A DNA stretch of 64,000 nt from contig FN649732.1 in NCBI GenBank assembly GCA_000310025.1, forward strand, positions 1,926,500-1,990,499, given 5' to 3'. This DNA is from Ectocarpus siliculosus (taxonomy: Eukaryota; Sar; Phaeophyceae; Ectocarpales; Ectocarpaceae). The notes beneath the pieces are model-generated. The model was given only the letters and a program-made list of their open reading frames with translations, made no database searches and was not told the origin of the DNA. The position numbers were made by a program, and so were the translations under genes. Below are positions 46,196-57,820 of this stretch, one piece after another (positions within the stretch are counted from its first letter, which is position 1; each line of letters begins with the position of its first letter).

Positions 46196-48198
46196 TCCGC
46201 CGGCGCAGGACACGTTTCACAAGGATGCACCAGAAGCTGGTTATCCTCCTTGCGGTTGCTGAACCAAACGAGATACGCCATCGGTTGATTGTTCGGGGAG
46301 AGGTTCTGGCCTAATGGGTATCACGTAGTTTGACCATGAGTCAGGCGTCCATTTCGATGCAAAGTGCCGTCCGTACTCCAAACAGAGGCACGCTTGAGAT
46401 CTTGAGAAAACATGGGAGAAGGATGGAGCCGTCCTCGAGGGAGTTGAGGAGATGAACTATTCCGCGCGCGGGTTGTGTTGAGATGTTCCGCCGTTAGCAA
46501 AGCTGCTCCGGTAAGGAACGCGCCCGCTTTTGCCTCGGGTTGAGGTTCTCATTGTCTGGGGTCATGCTACGGGTGGACGCTATAGCCTTTCGTGCAGGGG
46601 GTCTTAACGGAGCTCACAAAGGGTGCTAAAGTCCTCAGATCTTGTCAATTAGGCTCAATTTCTTAAAATGCAAAATCTTAAAGTGCCTGCGCAACCAACA
46701 CCAAAAACCCAAAGTAAGAACAATATCCAGGGTACTTCCCCCATTCACTAAAAATACTTCAACCCCATCCCGTTCGACGATGGTTGTGTCTTGGACGGAT
46801 AGTCTCTCTGTGACTGCATGTATGTAAAACAATCACACGCACCCCTATCAGGCCGATATGCAATTTGAGACCCTTGCCAGGCCGCGGGAATTCGTGCAGT
46901 GACTCTGCTATCTCTTTCGGGCGTCGAGTGTTGCTCTCCTAGCCAGCCCTCCTCTTCCTCCATTTCCCCATTTTTCCTGCCTTTTTGGTATTGGCTTGCG
47001 TTTTTCCTGGTGCTTGCCTTTCGTACCAGTTGCGGGGCAGCAGGGGTTACTGGGTCTTCAACAGAGCAGCACAACTGCGCTGTGTTTGGAAAGCGCGAAT
47101 TGGCAGCCAAAGCGCTAGATGTAAATAGGTACACTGCTGCAGTGCACAGCTTGTCGATCGCGGGCGGCTGCGGCGTGAATACATGTACTCCAGACGCCAT
47201 GCGTCTAGATACTGTAGATAATACAGATAACGCAAAGCAAAGGAGATTTTGTCAGGAAGTTCGCCCTGACACCCTAAGCACACAAAAGTGCCGCCGTATT
47301 CGCCAGTGCAGCCGCTGTTGCACGCCGGGCGGGGGCGTTGACTTGTGTGTTGTGTAGGCTTGATGCATGCATAGAATCACCACGTGTCAACGCCCGGTGG
47401 CGTCGCGGTGTCTGGGGGATGCGGGATATTATTCGTCAGCCTGGTTATTTCCATGTACTTATTTTGGATGATCGAATGGGTAGTCTTTATGTGTGTGTAA
47501 GTACTATGTTTCCTTAATGATTACTACAGCAACCTGTTGGTGTTAGGGACTGGTGGGATTTGCGTCCCTCAGCACCTGCACCACTCCGCACGTTTGCCAG
47601 GCTGACGACTCTACACTATGCTCAATAGGCTAGAATGTGGTATACGGCTGCAACTGCCTCGTGTAGCGCGAACTGCTGCAACTGTATTTCAGCAGTGTGG
47701 CAGATCTACTGCAACTCCATGCTAGACTGCTGCAGACGGTACGCAATGCTGGTACCAAAACGTCCCAGCACACAATAACCTTTCATACGGCAGGCAGCAT
47801 GCCACAAGCCGTGCCAGCGGCTGGCAGTGGATCGTGTGTCAACTGACGCTGCGGCAACCGCACACAGATCAACTCAACGCATGTTTATCATGAAATCACC
47901 ATCCTTGAGTTTCAATTCACACCTTGCCGCCTGGATACGCCGGCAACCTGGTGGGGCGCCGGGAGGGTGACAAAGGCGGACACTTGGCCCAGGGCAACCG
48001 TGAAGGCCGGGAGCGCGTGGCGGAAGAATTTCATCTCTGGGTATGGTAAGCGAAAGAGAGGTCAAGGTGTTGTGTGTGCACAACCGGGAGATGCGGCAAG
48101 GGGGTGACGCGAAATGTTTTGCTCCGCCGTCGCTCTGTTGCAGCAGCGCATTCCGCCACCCACCGCCCACACCATCTGCTGTGACTGGGTTTAAGGGC
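46131..48198. other. Intergenic / unresolved 5' region between YqeY and YebC
   Basis: Should contain the missing first exon of the YqeY-like gene and the promoters of both divergent genes. I could not identify a minus-strand exon starting with ATG plus a signal or transit peptide and ending in phase 1. A SINE-like repeat lies at its left end (to ~46195). 47640-47760 is rich in CTGCTGCAACTG-like words. Otherwise I see nothing. Confidence 0.5.
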
Positions 48199-51100
48199 AT
48201 GGCTCCTGTTGGTGCTCGTTGCCTGGGGTGCGCCCTTTTTGCCGCCGCCTTGTCCGGCATCTCGGCGTTCATTGCTCCCACCGCCTCGCAGCTCCAGGGA
48301 ATCACAGCGCTCGGACGCCGGCATCATGATGGGCGGTCACATCAACCCACTCAGCAGCAGCAGCAGCAGCGCGCAGGTCGCGGGTGAGAGAGAAGAGCTT
48401 GCTATGTACCAGTTTTGCAGCAATGCCATGCAGTGGGCATGTCGTGGCACGGGAATAGTTCATATTGCTCCTGCTACCGCTGGGAGAGACACCGAATCAG
48501 CAGCAGGCCTCGCGCATGTTTCCCGCGCGAGAGTGCAGGGTAGCAGGGTGTGTCGGCTGCTGCGCGCGTGAGAGTCGAGTATGGGGAAGCCGCTTGGGGT
48601 CGGCAATAGGCTATAGGTGGTGGCAGCGACAGACGAGCGTCGTGGTAGTAATAGTACAGCGAGTCCTTTCTCTGTAGCTGCTGCGACGTTTTGGTCTTCA
48701 GTCGTTGAACATGAACGTACACACCTCAATGCATGCTGCGTGTCTCGCCGCATGTCAAGTACATATCCGCCGACATGTGCTGTCCTTGTTGACTGAATGC
48801 CCCAAACAACGGCAGTACTGCTGTAGCGACAAGCAGTGAAGTCATGTGCTCATGTGACCCAACGTGCAAACAATGTCATCTTGTTGTAGTGGGTTCCTCT
48901 TGGTGGGCAGGATGACGGTGCAGCGGCGGAATATGCTATTGATGCTTTGCTTACGTACTACAGCACTGTACCGTTGCTGGTGTGTCGTATGCATACCATC
49001 CGGCATGGAGGCCCTTGCCTTTGCATTCAACCTCGGTGCCCGGCATCGCACGAGTCGGTGCTCCGTTATTGTCACAAGCACCAACCCTAGACGCCGCATA
49101 AGAGAGGAGACAGAAAGACGACCAGCCACGATTGGGGGATGTCTTGCTCAAGGCCGGTAACGACTTCGGAAAAACCGAGAGAACGGTTCGTTCAAGAACC
49201 ATGTGCGAGAGCACTCGTGGAGCAAAACGGTTAAGGCGATGTGTTCGAGGAGTAATACTAAGGCCTCCACAGCACCTTATTAACTGTAGTGGTGGAACCT
49301 TGCCACCCACTCGGTGGCCAGTCTTTTCCGTTTTATTGGGAAGACATTGTATCAGCGACGCTCACGACGGTCCCCCCCCCCCCCTCGTCCGTTCTTTCTC
49401 TCTGGTTCGGGGGCACGGACGGTTGTATTCATTCTACCAGGAGCGCGGCGGGGGTTGTAATGATGGGTCGGCGTGCCGCCAAGATAGCCAAGGTGAAGGG
49501 GCGAGAGGACGCCAAGCGCGGGAAGGCTTTCGCCAGGATCGGCAAAAAAATCATCATGGTGAGTGCGTAAATACGCTATGATGATTGAGGTCGGCAAACA
49601 CACACATCCCCTCACGGGGTCCCAGATGATGATGCTTTATGTTTCAACAGCACAACGACTAACTCCTTTTCATTGGTCAGCCGGTTGCCGCGGTCGATGC
49701 TAGCAATAAAAGATACAAACACGCACACATGCGGATGGCACGTAGTGTGCGACAGAGCGGGAGTGAATCGCGCGGGTCGGCGGTTGTCCTCCACCTTGCG
49801 AAACCGTCCGTACTTGCCGCTCCGTCATTGCTGCTTGGGACTACTGTACTGTCGAGGTCCTATCGGCGTTCCGCGAACGACGCTCTGGGCGTGGAGGTTC
49901 CCGGCGCCGCGGCCGTCTGCTGCTCCATGCACGGTGCACATTACTTTACCAGCGTTCTTTTGATTCGTTATTTGGTTTGTAGAAAGGTATACCTCTTTTT
50001 GGGGGTAGTTGGCATGTGACGACGGGAAGGGGTCCGCATCAGTTGGACCAGTACAGATATTGCGAGGTACTGAGCGGAGACCGGAACGGTTTTGAATACG
50101 AAGACCACAACCACAACCACAACCACAATATTATAGCAACAGCAGCAGCAGCAGCAGTAGCAGCAACGAGGGCCAAGACATCGTACGTCGCCGTTGCGCT
50201 TTACGCGCCTTGCAGGCCGTGAAGGCGGGAGGGCCGAACGAGGACACCAACAAGCAGCTGGCCGACACCATCAAGGAGGCCAAGCACAACAGCGTGCCCA
50301 AGGACAACATCGCGAGGGCCATCAAGCGGGCGGTCGACGGGTCTCAGGGTGACTTCAAGGAAGTAATCTACGAGGTGACTCTTTTTTTTCTGCCACCGCA
50401 CTTGGTTGCGTGTGTGTTTTTGTTTTTCGTTGCCCTAGTTTTTTTTTTAAATATACTCCACACGTTCACTGAAACACTGCCCGTTCGAGATATACCCGCA
50501 AGCAGTCGCGTTGAAGTCCTTGCAGGGAGTGGAAGGAACACCGGCCAACTTTGTAGTTTAATCATCCGCCCCTTCCCCCATTCCCTCGGCCAACTGACGA
50601 CCCGTCCGCCCCGCTTGACACCATCAAGGCGTACGGACACGGGGGCACGGGGATGGTTGTCACCGCCCTCACGGACAACGTGAACCGGGCGATCGCAGAC
50701 GTGAAGGCGGTGTGGAAAAAGCAAGGACTCAAGCAGGCCGCACAGGGGTCGGTGCTGTTCCAGTTCGAAAAGAGGGGGAGGGTGGAAGTGCAGGGGGAGG
50801 TCGACGAAGAGCAGGTGAAGGTTGGGGGCTCCGTAGTTTTCTTTTCAGTAGCTTTCGCAGTTTTTTTCTGTCAAGTGAACATTTTGGATATAGCATGCAA
50901 TCAGGGAAGTTGGGTTTGGGATGGGGTCTGCGTATCCTCTTCCTGTTCTTTTTCCTCCTGTACCTAATTTCTCGCGGAAGGCGGTCCTTTCTTTTTCATG
51001 TTGCACCACCCTTTAATGACACTGCTGAGCTCTCACGAGTCCACTCCAGAGGCCATTCACCCTTGTATTTTGTTTCTTCTTCTGTCAGTGTGCCTGAATC

Positions 51101-51983
51101 TTACCCCTTTGTTGTTTGTGTGCTGTGCGTGTGCCTGGTCCAGGTGATCGAGGCCGCGATCGAGGCCGGGGTAGACGACGTCGAGGTGGTGGAAGGAGAC
51201 CATGAGGGGACGTCCTGGATTCTCACGACACCAAAGGACCTCATGACGCTGACAGGTAAGAGTAGGACGTACGCCACATTGTCGGGGTTTGTTGTTGTTG
51301 CTGCTGTTTTTGGTGCTGGCGGTTGTGTGTGTTTTTCATGGGCCGTTTGTGGGTCCGGCTTATGCGCTATCTGTGACCCCGGAACTTTTGGGGCCCACCA
51401 ATGTTTTCGAGGCCAACACGAAAACATGGACGGACCGATCCCGAGGAACCTCAGAAGATACACGAACGGCATGATAACAAGACAGGATTGTAGCTATGAA
51501 CTGGTTATTCTTTCATGTATGGCTCGTCGTCTGTTTCGCTAGCGATACAGCCCCTTCATGTCGCCAACAACTTCCCTACCTCCACAATCCCCTCTGCCGA
51601 GGCCGAAGTTGATGCTGCTATCGAACACCATGGCTGTGTAGGAGGTTGTAGGAACCACGCGGTGAGCTCCGTGAAAAAACAAAAAACGTGGACCACGATC
51701 AAGAGGGTAAACGCGAGCAAACATGAGTTTCCGTAGATGCTACCCCCGTCCCGCCGTTGTCCAAGGCCAGGTGGTGCCACGCATAATTGAAAGCGCGTCG
51801 TCCCCTTCCCCATGGCCAACAGGTGCCTTGAGTGAGGCAGGGATAACGGGGGAGACCGGCCTGGCTCTGATCCCGTCAGGACTCGCGGATGTCGACGACG
51901 AGGCGATGGAGCTTAACCTAGCGGCGGTAGAAGCACTGTTAGAGCTGGAGGATGTAGACACGGTTGACCACAACATGGCGTAG
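48199..51983 (+). CDS. yebC: YebC/PmpR-family protein with plastid-targeting presequence
   Basis: Member of the bacterial YebC/PmpR (TACO1-like) family, linked to transcription control and, for organellar and some bacterial members, to translation. Exons: 48199-48383, 49441-49558, 50216-50374, 50629-50814, 51144-51255, 51823-51983 (TAG). They sum to 921 nt, 306 aa, all in phase. Exon 1 encodes a signal peptide (CLGCALFAAALSG) followed by SAFIAP, which resembles the heterokont bipartite plastid presequence with Phe at the cleavage point, then poly-Gln. The mature part begins near MGRRAAKIAKVKGREDAKRG and continues with GGPNEDTNKQLADTIKEAK, VPKDNIARAIKRA, YGHGGTGMVVTALTDNVNR, GSVLFQFEKRG and a C-terminal acidic helix. 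The usual GHSKW start of the family is changed to GRRAAK. Plastid location is inferred from the presequence only. Confidence 0.93.
49670..49735 (+). repeat. CAGCCGGTT-type dispersed repeat, YebC intron copy
   Basis: TTGGTCAGCCGGTTGCCGCG, TCGATGCTAGCA, then an ACACGCACAC end; it matches the copy at 16391-16440. It lies in YebC intron 2. Confidence 0.5.
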
Positions 51984-54008
51984 TGGGGTTTCCATGTGTA
52001 GTCTACTGTTGTTACTGCGTTGGATGCGTTTAGAGGGGGGGGGGCGGGGTCGGGCGCTCTCCCTTGAAGCTTGGAAGGCGTTGGCATGATGGGGAACACA
52101 GCGTGGTGGCGGATGCCTTTGAGGCAGTTTTCGTGGCACGAGCGGGGGGTTATCTGACCGATTAGAACTATATACGTGCACTGTGTGGGCACAGGTAGAG
52201 GAGTGTCTTATGGTAAAATCCACAGACGACTGTATCGTGAAACAGCGACGGAGGGAAGGGCTTAGATTCCACGTTCTACCGCGAAAATAGATGTGTTTCT
52301 ACACGGGGGTGAGCGACGGCCTTTTCCCAGCGATCAAATATGCCTTGCAAACGAAACGGTATGCGGGTGTCAAGACCACGACCTGTTCACGGGAAGCCTA
52401 CGTTTTTCAGAGATGAACCGATACATGAAGAAGGATCCTGATAACGTCCTTCATATTTACCGTTCTTGAACCGTTCTGCTAGCGATCGAACAAATACTTA
52501 ACACACACGCGCCGATATGTGAACAAGCTTGATGCGTACGTCCTTGCTACTACTCCTACAAGAGGCGCTTTGTTCCGTCGATCTGATAGTACCTTGTAGA
52601 ACGGCCTGTAAATGCAGGGTGTTATCACCAAAAGGCGGCCTGGTGGGTGGAAAATACCGGCCTGCGGAACGTCCTTGCTACTACTACAAGAGGCGCTTTG
52701 TTCCGTCGATCTATTAGTACCTGTAGAACGGCCTGTAAATGCAGGGTGTTATCACGAAAAGGTGGCCTGGTGGGTGGAAAATACCGGACTGCGGAAACTC
52801 CCCGGCCTCGTGTATCCGTAAGGGTTCCAAGAAAGCCGCAAATTCTTCAGGTATTGCTGTTTCGAACGCTCTTCAGCTTGCCCCATGATTGATCCAGCGA
52901 CGGGATGGAATGGTAGCGCGCCTACATGAATCAAAACAGACGCTGTGATTGTTGGTTGCTGAAAATGATGATACGGTTTTGGGTTCGGCCGGCACGCACA
53001 GCAGGCAGCAGACCTATGGTGCATCTAGCTCGGGACCGAGCGTCCTCGTGACGACGCCCAGCCGATGCGGGCGGTGATCGTCGTTTCGCTTTTGTCACCC
53101 ACCATGGTGTTTACTTTACACTTGCGTACGCCTGGCATACGCTCAACTCAAGCCTACCAAGTACCAAGATCATTCACGAAACGTCGACGCCAAGGCATAG
53201 GCCCTGATGATTTATGCCGTGCGTGAAAAAGCTACAGAACATGAACAACAAGGAAGCAAAAACTTGATTATTGCTCATATTTTCCGATGTGCCTTTTGCC
53301 ATAGGCTCTGAGACTCATCAACAAGTTAACCTCCCCCCCCCCCCCACCCGACACAGGCCTACTATCTGCCGGGTACATGCGTTGTTGTGTCCGCCGTGCG
53401 GCCTCCGGCCTGCTGCGGTGTAACACCAAACATTACAGACCACAACTTGGCGTATCTTCTACGCCCTCTTGTCGACTTCTAAAGGAAGCCGTTTTACGGG
53501 GCTAGGCCATGCCATTCAAGATGGGCCGAGTGACAACATCGACCCTTCTCCTGTAATCACATCGTCATTTGTTGACGCCCAATGGACCTACTACTGCTGC
53601 CGCCACACAGACTGCGATAAAATTCCAAAACGCTTTCATCGATGTGCATGGCTGTCCGTCCGTTCGGTGCTTGACCCGGTCGGAGGAGCAGGGAGGACAA
53701 GCGACTCCCTGGCCGGGGGCGGGGGATACGCTAACCCTTTTCCGGCCACTACTCGTTCGCTCGTAAGCGTAGGACCATACACCGAACAGCAAAACACGTG
53801 CTCGACGGCCTTCCCATCCCGCACCCTGAACAGTGCCACCACGCTGTGGCACCAAAAGAGCGACTTCATTCTCCGAACCCCTCCCCCACGAAAAAGCTCC
53901 GATTTGGCACCAGAACAGCTCCTTGAATCTCCTCAACCCCTTGCTTTATACCCCAGCTCCCTGCTGCAGTCCTCGACTCTTTAGCTCGCGCCTCTTGGCT
54001 TGCCACCC
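51984..54008. other. Intergenic between convergent YebC and FoP-like genes
   Basis: Contains the 3' ends of both convergent genes, a 131-bp tandem duplication (listed separately) and a poly-C run at ~53332-53345. Two long frames overlap at ~53470-53984 on opposite strands; neither has a domain I recognise, and the plus one lacks an ATG at its start. Nothing else seen. Confidence 0.6.
52538..52798. repeat. 131-bp recent tandem duplication
   Basis: Two nearly identical copies offset by 131 bases: ACGTCCTTGCTACTAC, AAGAGGCGCTTTGTTCCGTC, AACGGCCTGTAAATGCAGGG, AAAATACCGG. A three-base insertion (TCC) in the first copy and a few substitutions distinguish them. It lies in the spacer between YebC and the FoP-like gene. 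Confidence 0.9.
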
Positions 54009-56104
54009 TTAGTTTCCGCCGGCCGAGTCTGCAGCAGGCGCCTCTTCGTCCTGCCCTTCCATCGCAGCCACGTCGTCGTTCCCCTTCTGGACGAAACGGC
54101 AAGACATACAAGCACAAACCCAATGCACAACAGCAGTTCGGATCGCGCTTAGCTTCACTCCACCACCTATCTGCCATTCTTGACATAAACTCGACGTTTG
54201 ACGGCATGTTTCGTAGACAGGAAGGTCATGGCGTGTGAATGTAGGGCTGGGCCTAGTCGAATGCGATGCAGGAACCCACGTGCTCCAACCTAGCTACAAC
54301 GAGAGGCTACACTTCATGGCCTCACTACACGACATGGTCTCACTACATGGCGTTGCCTACAATAACAGGCGGTAGTGTGTGTTACTTCCACCGCTGTACG
54401 AGGCCGCCTTTATAGTGTCGACCACGTTGCGGGCTCTCTTGCGCACCCCACCACGATCTTCTAGAAAAACTTGAAGAATATTTTTTCTTTTTTGATCATC
54501 TTCGACGTCGTGGAGTAATCGAGCTTTCAAAATCGGTGCAAAGGGGGTGAAAATCGGTGGACCGCCTTCGCGCGGAATCAAGTTGATGAGGAGAAATAGA
54601 ACAGGGAGGGGGTACGCAGACCCCATCCCCTTAACCCAACTTCCCCGATTGCATGCATTGTCCAACATGTTCACTTCAACGAAAAATCTTGCGAAGGCTA
54701 TACCGAAATCGGTCCAAAGGTGGTGTGGTATCATCCGCAAACCTACTGTATTTCTACAGCAAACACACACCTCGTCCCCCTCGGGGGCAGCCTCGGCGGC
54801 CTTTCCGTTCCCCCAGTAGCTGTCCATGGCAGAGTCTAGCTTTTCAGCGGTAGCGGGGGGGGCTCTTCCTTTGCGACCCCGTCCCTTGCCGCCGCTGTCC
54901 GCGTCACCTCCCTCCTTATCCTCCTGCCCGAGACGGCGACAGCAGCGTAGGGGTGGCGGCGGCGTGGGCGTGGATGACAGAAACACGACGACGAACCCGC
55001 GTTACATTCTTCGAAGAAGACTTGGCATGAAGGCGACATTCTTTGTTCCTATACAAGTACATTGCTGGCGTGCTTGTTCAGCAGGCACAATGCAATGCTA
55101 AAGATGCTCGTTTTAGAGCCCCGGCAGCGATCGATCTCTCCCTCCCGGTTACCACTCAGAACAATGGTTTTCTTCCTCGACAACAGGCGTCAAACATGAA
55201 TTCAGGGAGACGAAGACTTCCATGGAGGAAACATCACGGAAATTTCTCCCCGAGGAGCTTGTCCCAAGAAAAAAAAACTGGGCTTGGTTGAGACGATTGG
55301 TGGAAACGGAACCGCGCTACCCAATCCGTTGCTGCCGGAACATTTGAGTCAGGAGGCGAAGGCGCGATCGCGTTGCTACTCCAGCAACAACAACTGATTT
55401 CCCTGCTCCAAACCGAGAATGGGATGAACGGCAGCCCTAACAAAAACTAAACCCCGGTTTGGTACAAACGCAAAGGATGGGGGGGGGGGTCTTCCCCTTT
55501 CCTTCCCGAGGGTATATTTCTCGATCGCGTACTTGCTGCTTTCACTTGGGGGCTGCATTCCCGTCGTAAGTGACGGCAGCAAGAGGCTAGCGTCGGCTCA
55601 CATCGCGCTGGAAGTAGTTGTCCATCTGTTGGTCGAGTTCCTCCACCGTAAACTCCTTCTTCCTCTCCCTGCCGTTTCCACCACCTCCACCCCCCCCGCC
55701 GCCACGCCCCCGCCACCCTCTCCTCCTCCTGCCTCTCCCACCGCCGCCCCCGCCCCCGCCGTCACCGCTGCCACCGCCGCCACCACCGCCGCCCCCCCCC
55801 CCTTGCCGTCGACGCCTTGCCCCTCCGCGACGACGTCCATCCCTGCTGTCCACCGAGCGACTCCTTCCGCCTCCCCCTCCCCTGCTGTCGTCGGAGCGGC
55901 TCCTCCTTCCACCTCCCGCACCTCCCCCTCCAATCTTGCTAACAAGGGGCTTCGAAGATATTACCCTCCTGCCGCCGCCCCCGCCGCTGCCGCGGCTACC
56001 CCTGAACCCGCCGCCGCCGCCGCCGCCGCCGTCGATGATGCGCCTACGGCTTTCGCCACCGCTGCCGTAGCCGCCATCACGCTCTCTTCCCCAGCCAAAA
56101 TCAT
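54009..56104 (-). CDS. Arg/Gly-rich protein with two FoP/ALY-like C-terminal motifs (5'-partial)
   Basis: Probably a nuclear RNA-binding or mRNA-export adaptor of the ALY/REF or Chtop (Friend of PRMT1) kind. Exons (minus): ~56104-55602, 54923-54771, 54086-54009 (TAA); junctions are all phase 0. The first is almost wholly Gly/Arg/Ser (RGG-like, a usual methylation substrate) and ends in TVEELDQQMDNYF. The second carries TAEKLDSAMDSYWGNGK. These two copies of a LDxxMDxY motif match the pattern of the FoP C-terminal duplication domain, one per exon. The last exon gives a short acidic tail. An in-frame stop lies just upstream of 56104, so at least one 5' exon is missing. I see no RRM in the window. 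The function is an inference from the paired motifs; a generic RGG protein is the alternative. Confidence 0.55.
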
Positions 56105-57820
56105 CTTGGTTGCGCACGGAGGGTTATCATGATAGTGCGGGGGGCGGGGGATCCGTTCGTTACTTGCCCTAATCGTTTCTTACACGCAACTCTGTATTGT
56201 AGACGATATATGGCATCCCACCTGCTGAGAGCGGAGAACTTACAAATGAGGTCTCGATGTTTGTGCCCGCAATGGCTAGCTGTGCCACACTTTCCGTCGT
56301 GTTATTACTTTTTTCAGCACACCGTCCCGAGTGTCTGTGGTTGATGGATCCTAGTCCTACTCCGACCTTGTAACATTTTGATCTTTCATCGACAAAGTAT
56401 TCTAGTGTAAACGAAGCGGGAATTCTCGCCCCTGGTTCTTGAACGTCTGGTTTCCAACATTGCGCCACTCTAGTCTACGCAAACGCCCGAACGGCATTCT
56501 CGATTCCAACGTTTGCACCGCAACAACCCAGAAACAAAGCAGATAGAAAAGTTAGTCAATCGAGGGTGTTGCAGATAACCCGAGATTCTGCTGTAGGACG
56601 TCCTTTGCTCGCGTGTTTTAAACCCACACGTCGCAGAAAAGTTAAGGAGTGCGCATTTTTCATGAGAGTAAAAAGTCAGGTTGGGCTGCTAACCCGAAGT
56701 GATCCAAAATACGACCAGCAGCAGCAGAGAAAAACGGTAAACGCGCCCCCAGGGGAGACATTTGTGCCCATAAACTTACCTGTACCAACTCACGGATCAA
56801 ACAGGGGGTGCAGATCCGACAGCGGAGAGCGGAGGCACGCACTATGACACCGCCGACGCCCTTATGAGCACAACACGGCAGAGCTCCTGCTGTGTGGCAA
56901 GTTCAGCTTCTCCCGTAGACACTCACTAACCGCCCGGGTCGCGCACAAAGCCTTATCATATGTACCGGCGGCGGGTGGGTGTGGGTCTGCCTTCGTTGTA
57001 CGGAGAGGTGTGGGAGGGAGAGAAGCGGGAATCTGCTGAAGAAGTTGCGAGGGATAAACCACAAGCTCTGAGGGCGAGTCTTGCTACGCGATCGATAGAG
57101 CTCAGCCTACATCAGCCCCTAGACTTGGGGGCTCAAGATAAGCCTAGACTTGGGGCTCACGATAAGCCCGCCAATCCATCGGCTGAGCAGTAGCGGTGTC
57201 TCTTTTTGCAGTTATGAAATCACCAACAAACGCAGCCAAATGGTGCCGAGCAAGCTGCCTCACCTGATCGCATGGTGACTGGTGTGTTTGCACTAGATAG
57301 TATAGGCTCTCCCAGGTGTTGTGGGTGGTGTGGGTATGCGCGACGAGAGGCAAGCTGGTGTGTGAGGCAGTCGGCCGTCGGCAGGCCGAGCAGCTGTTGT
57401 CGGGGGGCTCTCGCACAGGGAACAAATTCAAAATTTGATGGTATCAAGTACTCAATGGGCGGAGCCCCGGCGGCCGGCCGACTCTCTTGCTTGCTGTTGG
57501 TCTGGTCTGCTGTCAGCACCAAACCGCGTGTGCGATACACAGGGGGAGCAGTTGCGTGGAGGAGATTGCCCCAGGCACGGTACATCGTTGTAGTGTCCGT
57601 ATCGTTTTGGTTCCGTGTTGTTGCCTTAAGTCCAGGTCGAGAGGCAGAGTCACGGCAACTCAGGGCAGGAGAAAACGACAAGCGACGAACAGACGGCCAC
57701 TTGGCAAGCGGACAGATTCGTCCTCATAGCCTCTCTTATTGTCGTCATCATCATCCGAGAGTAGCACAGCAGAGGTGACGGGACGCACTGGAAGCAGTAG
57801 GAAACCACGACTGCGCCAAG
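56105..57820. other. Intergenic between divergent FoP-like gene and HRD1
   Basis: Should hold the missing 5' exon(s) of the FoP-like gene and the HRD1 promoter. A strong minus-strand donor-like site (CAG followed by GTAAGT) lies near 56780 and could end a leader exon. A minus frame of 153 codons at 57220-57681 has no recognisable domain. Nothing else seen. Confidence 0.45.

Noticed and set aside
47545-47635. Candidate tRNA on the minus strand (GGGACGCAAATCCC block after TGGCAAACGTG)
   Set aside because: The T-loop lacks TTC, the acceptor ends do not pair and no A box is present at the right distance. It is at most a tRNA-derived relic.
53469-53984. 171-codon plus frame and 123-codon minus frame on opposite strands
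   Set aside because: The plus frame does not begin with ATG, neither shows a domain, and they are mutual shadows. There is no splice or family support.
55598-56132. Pro-rich and Ala-rich plus-strand frames of 150 and 199 codons
   Set aside because: These are shadows of the Gly/Arg-rich minus-strand exon; only the minus frame ends in the LDQQMDNYF motif and a matching donor.
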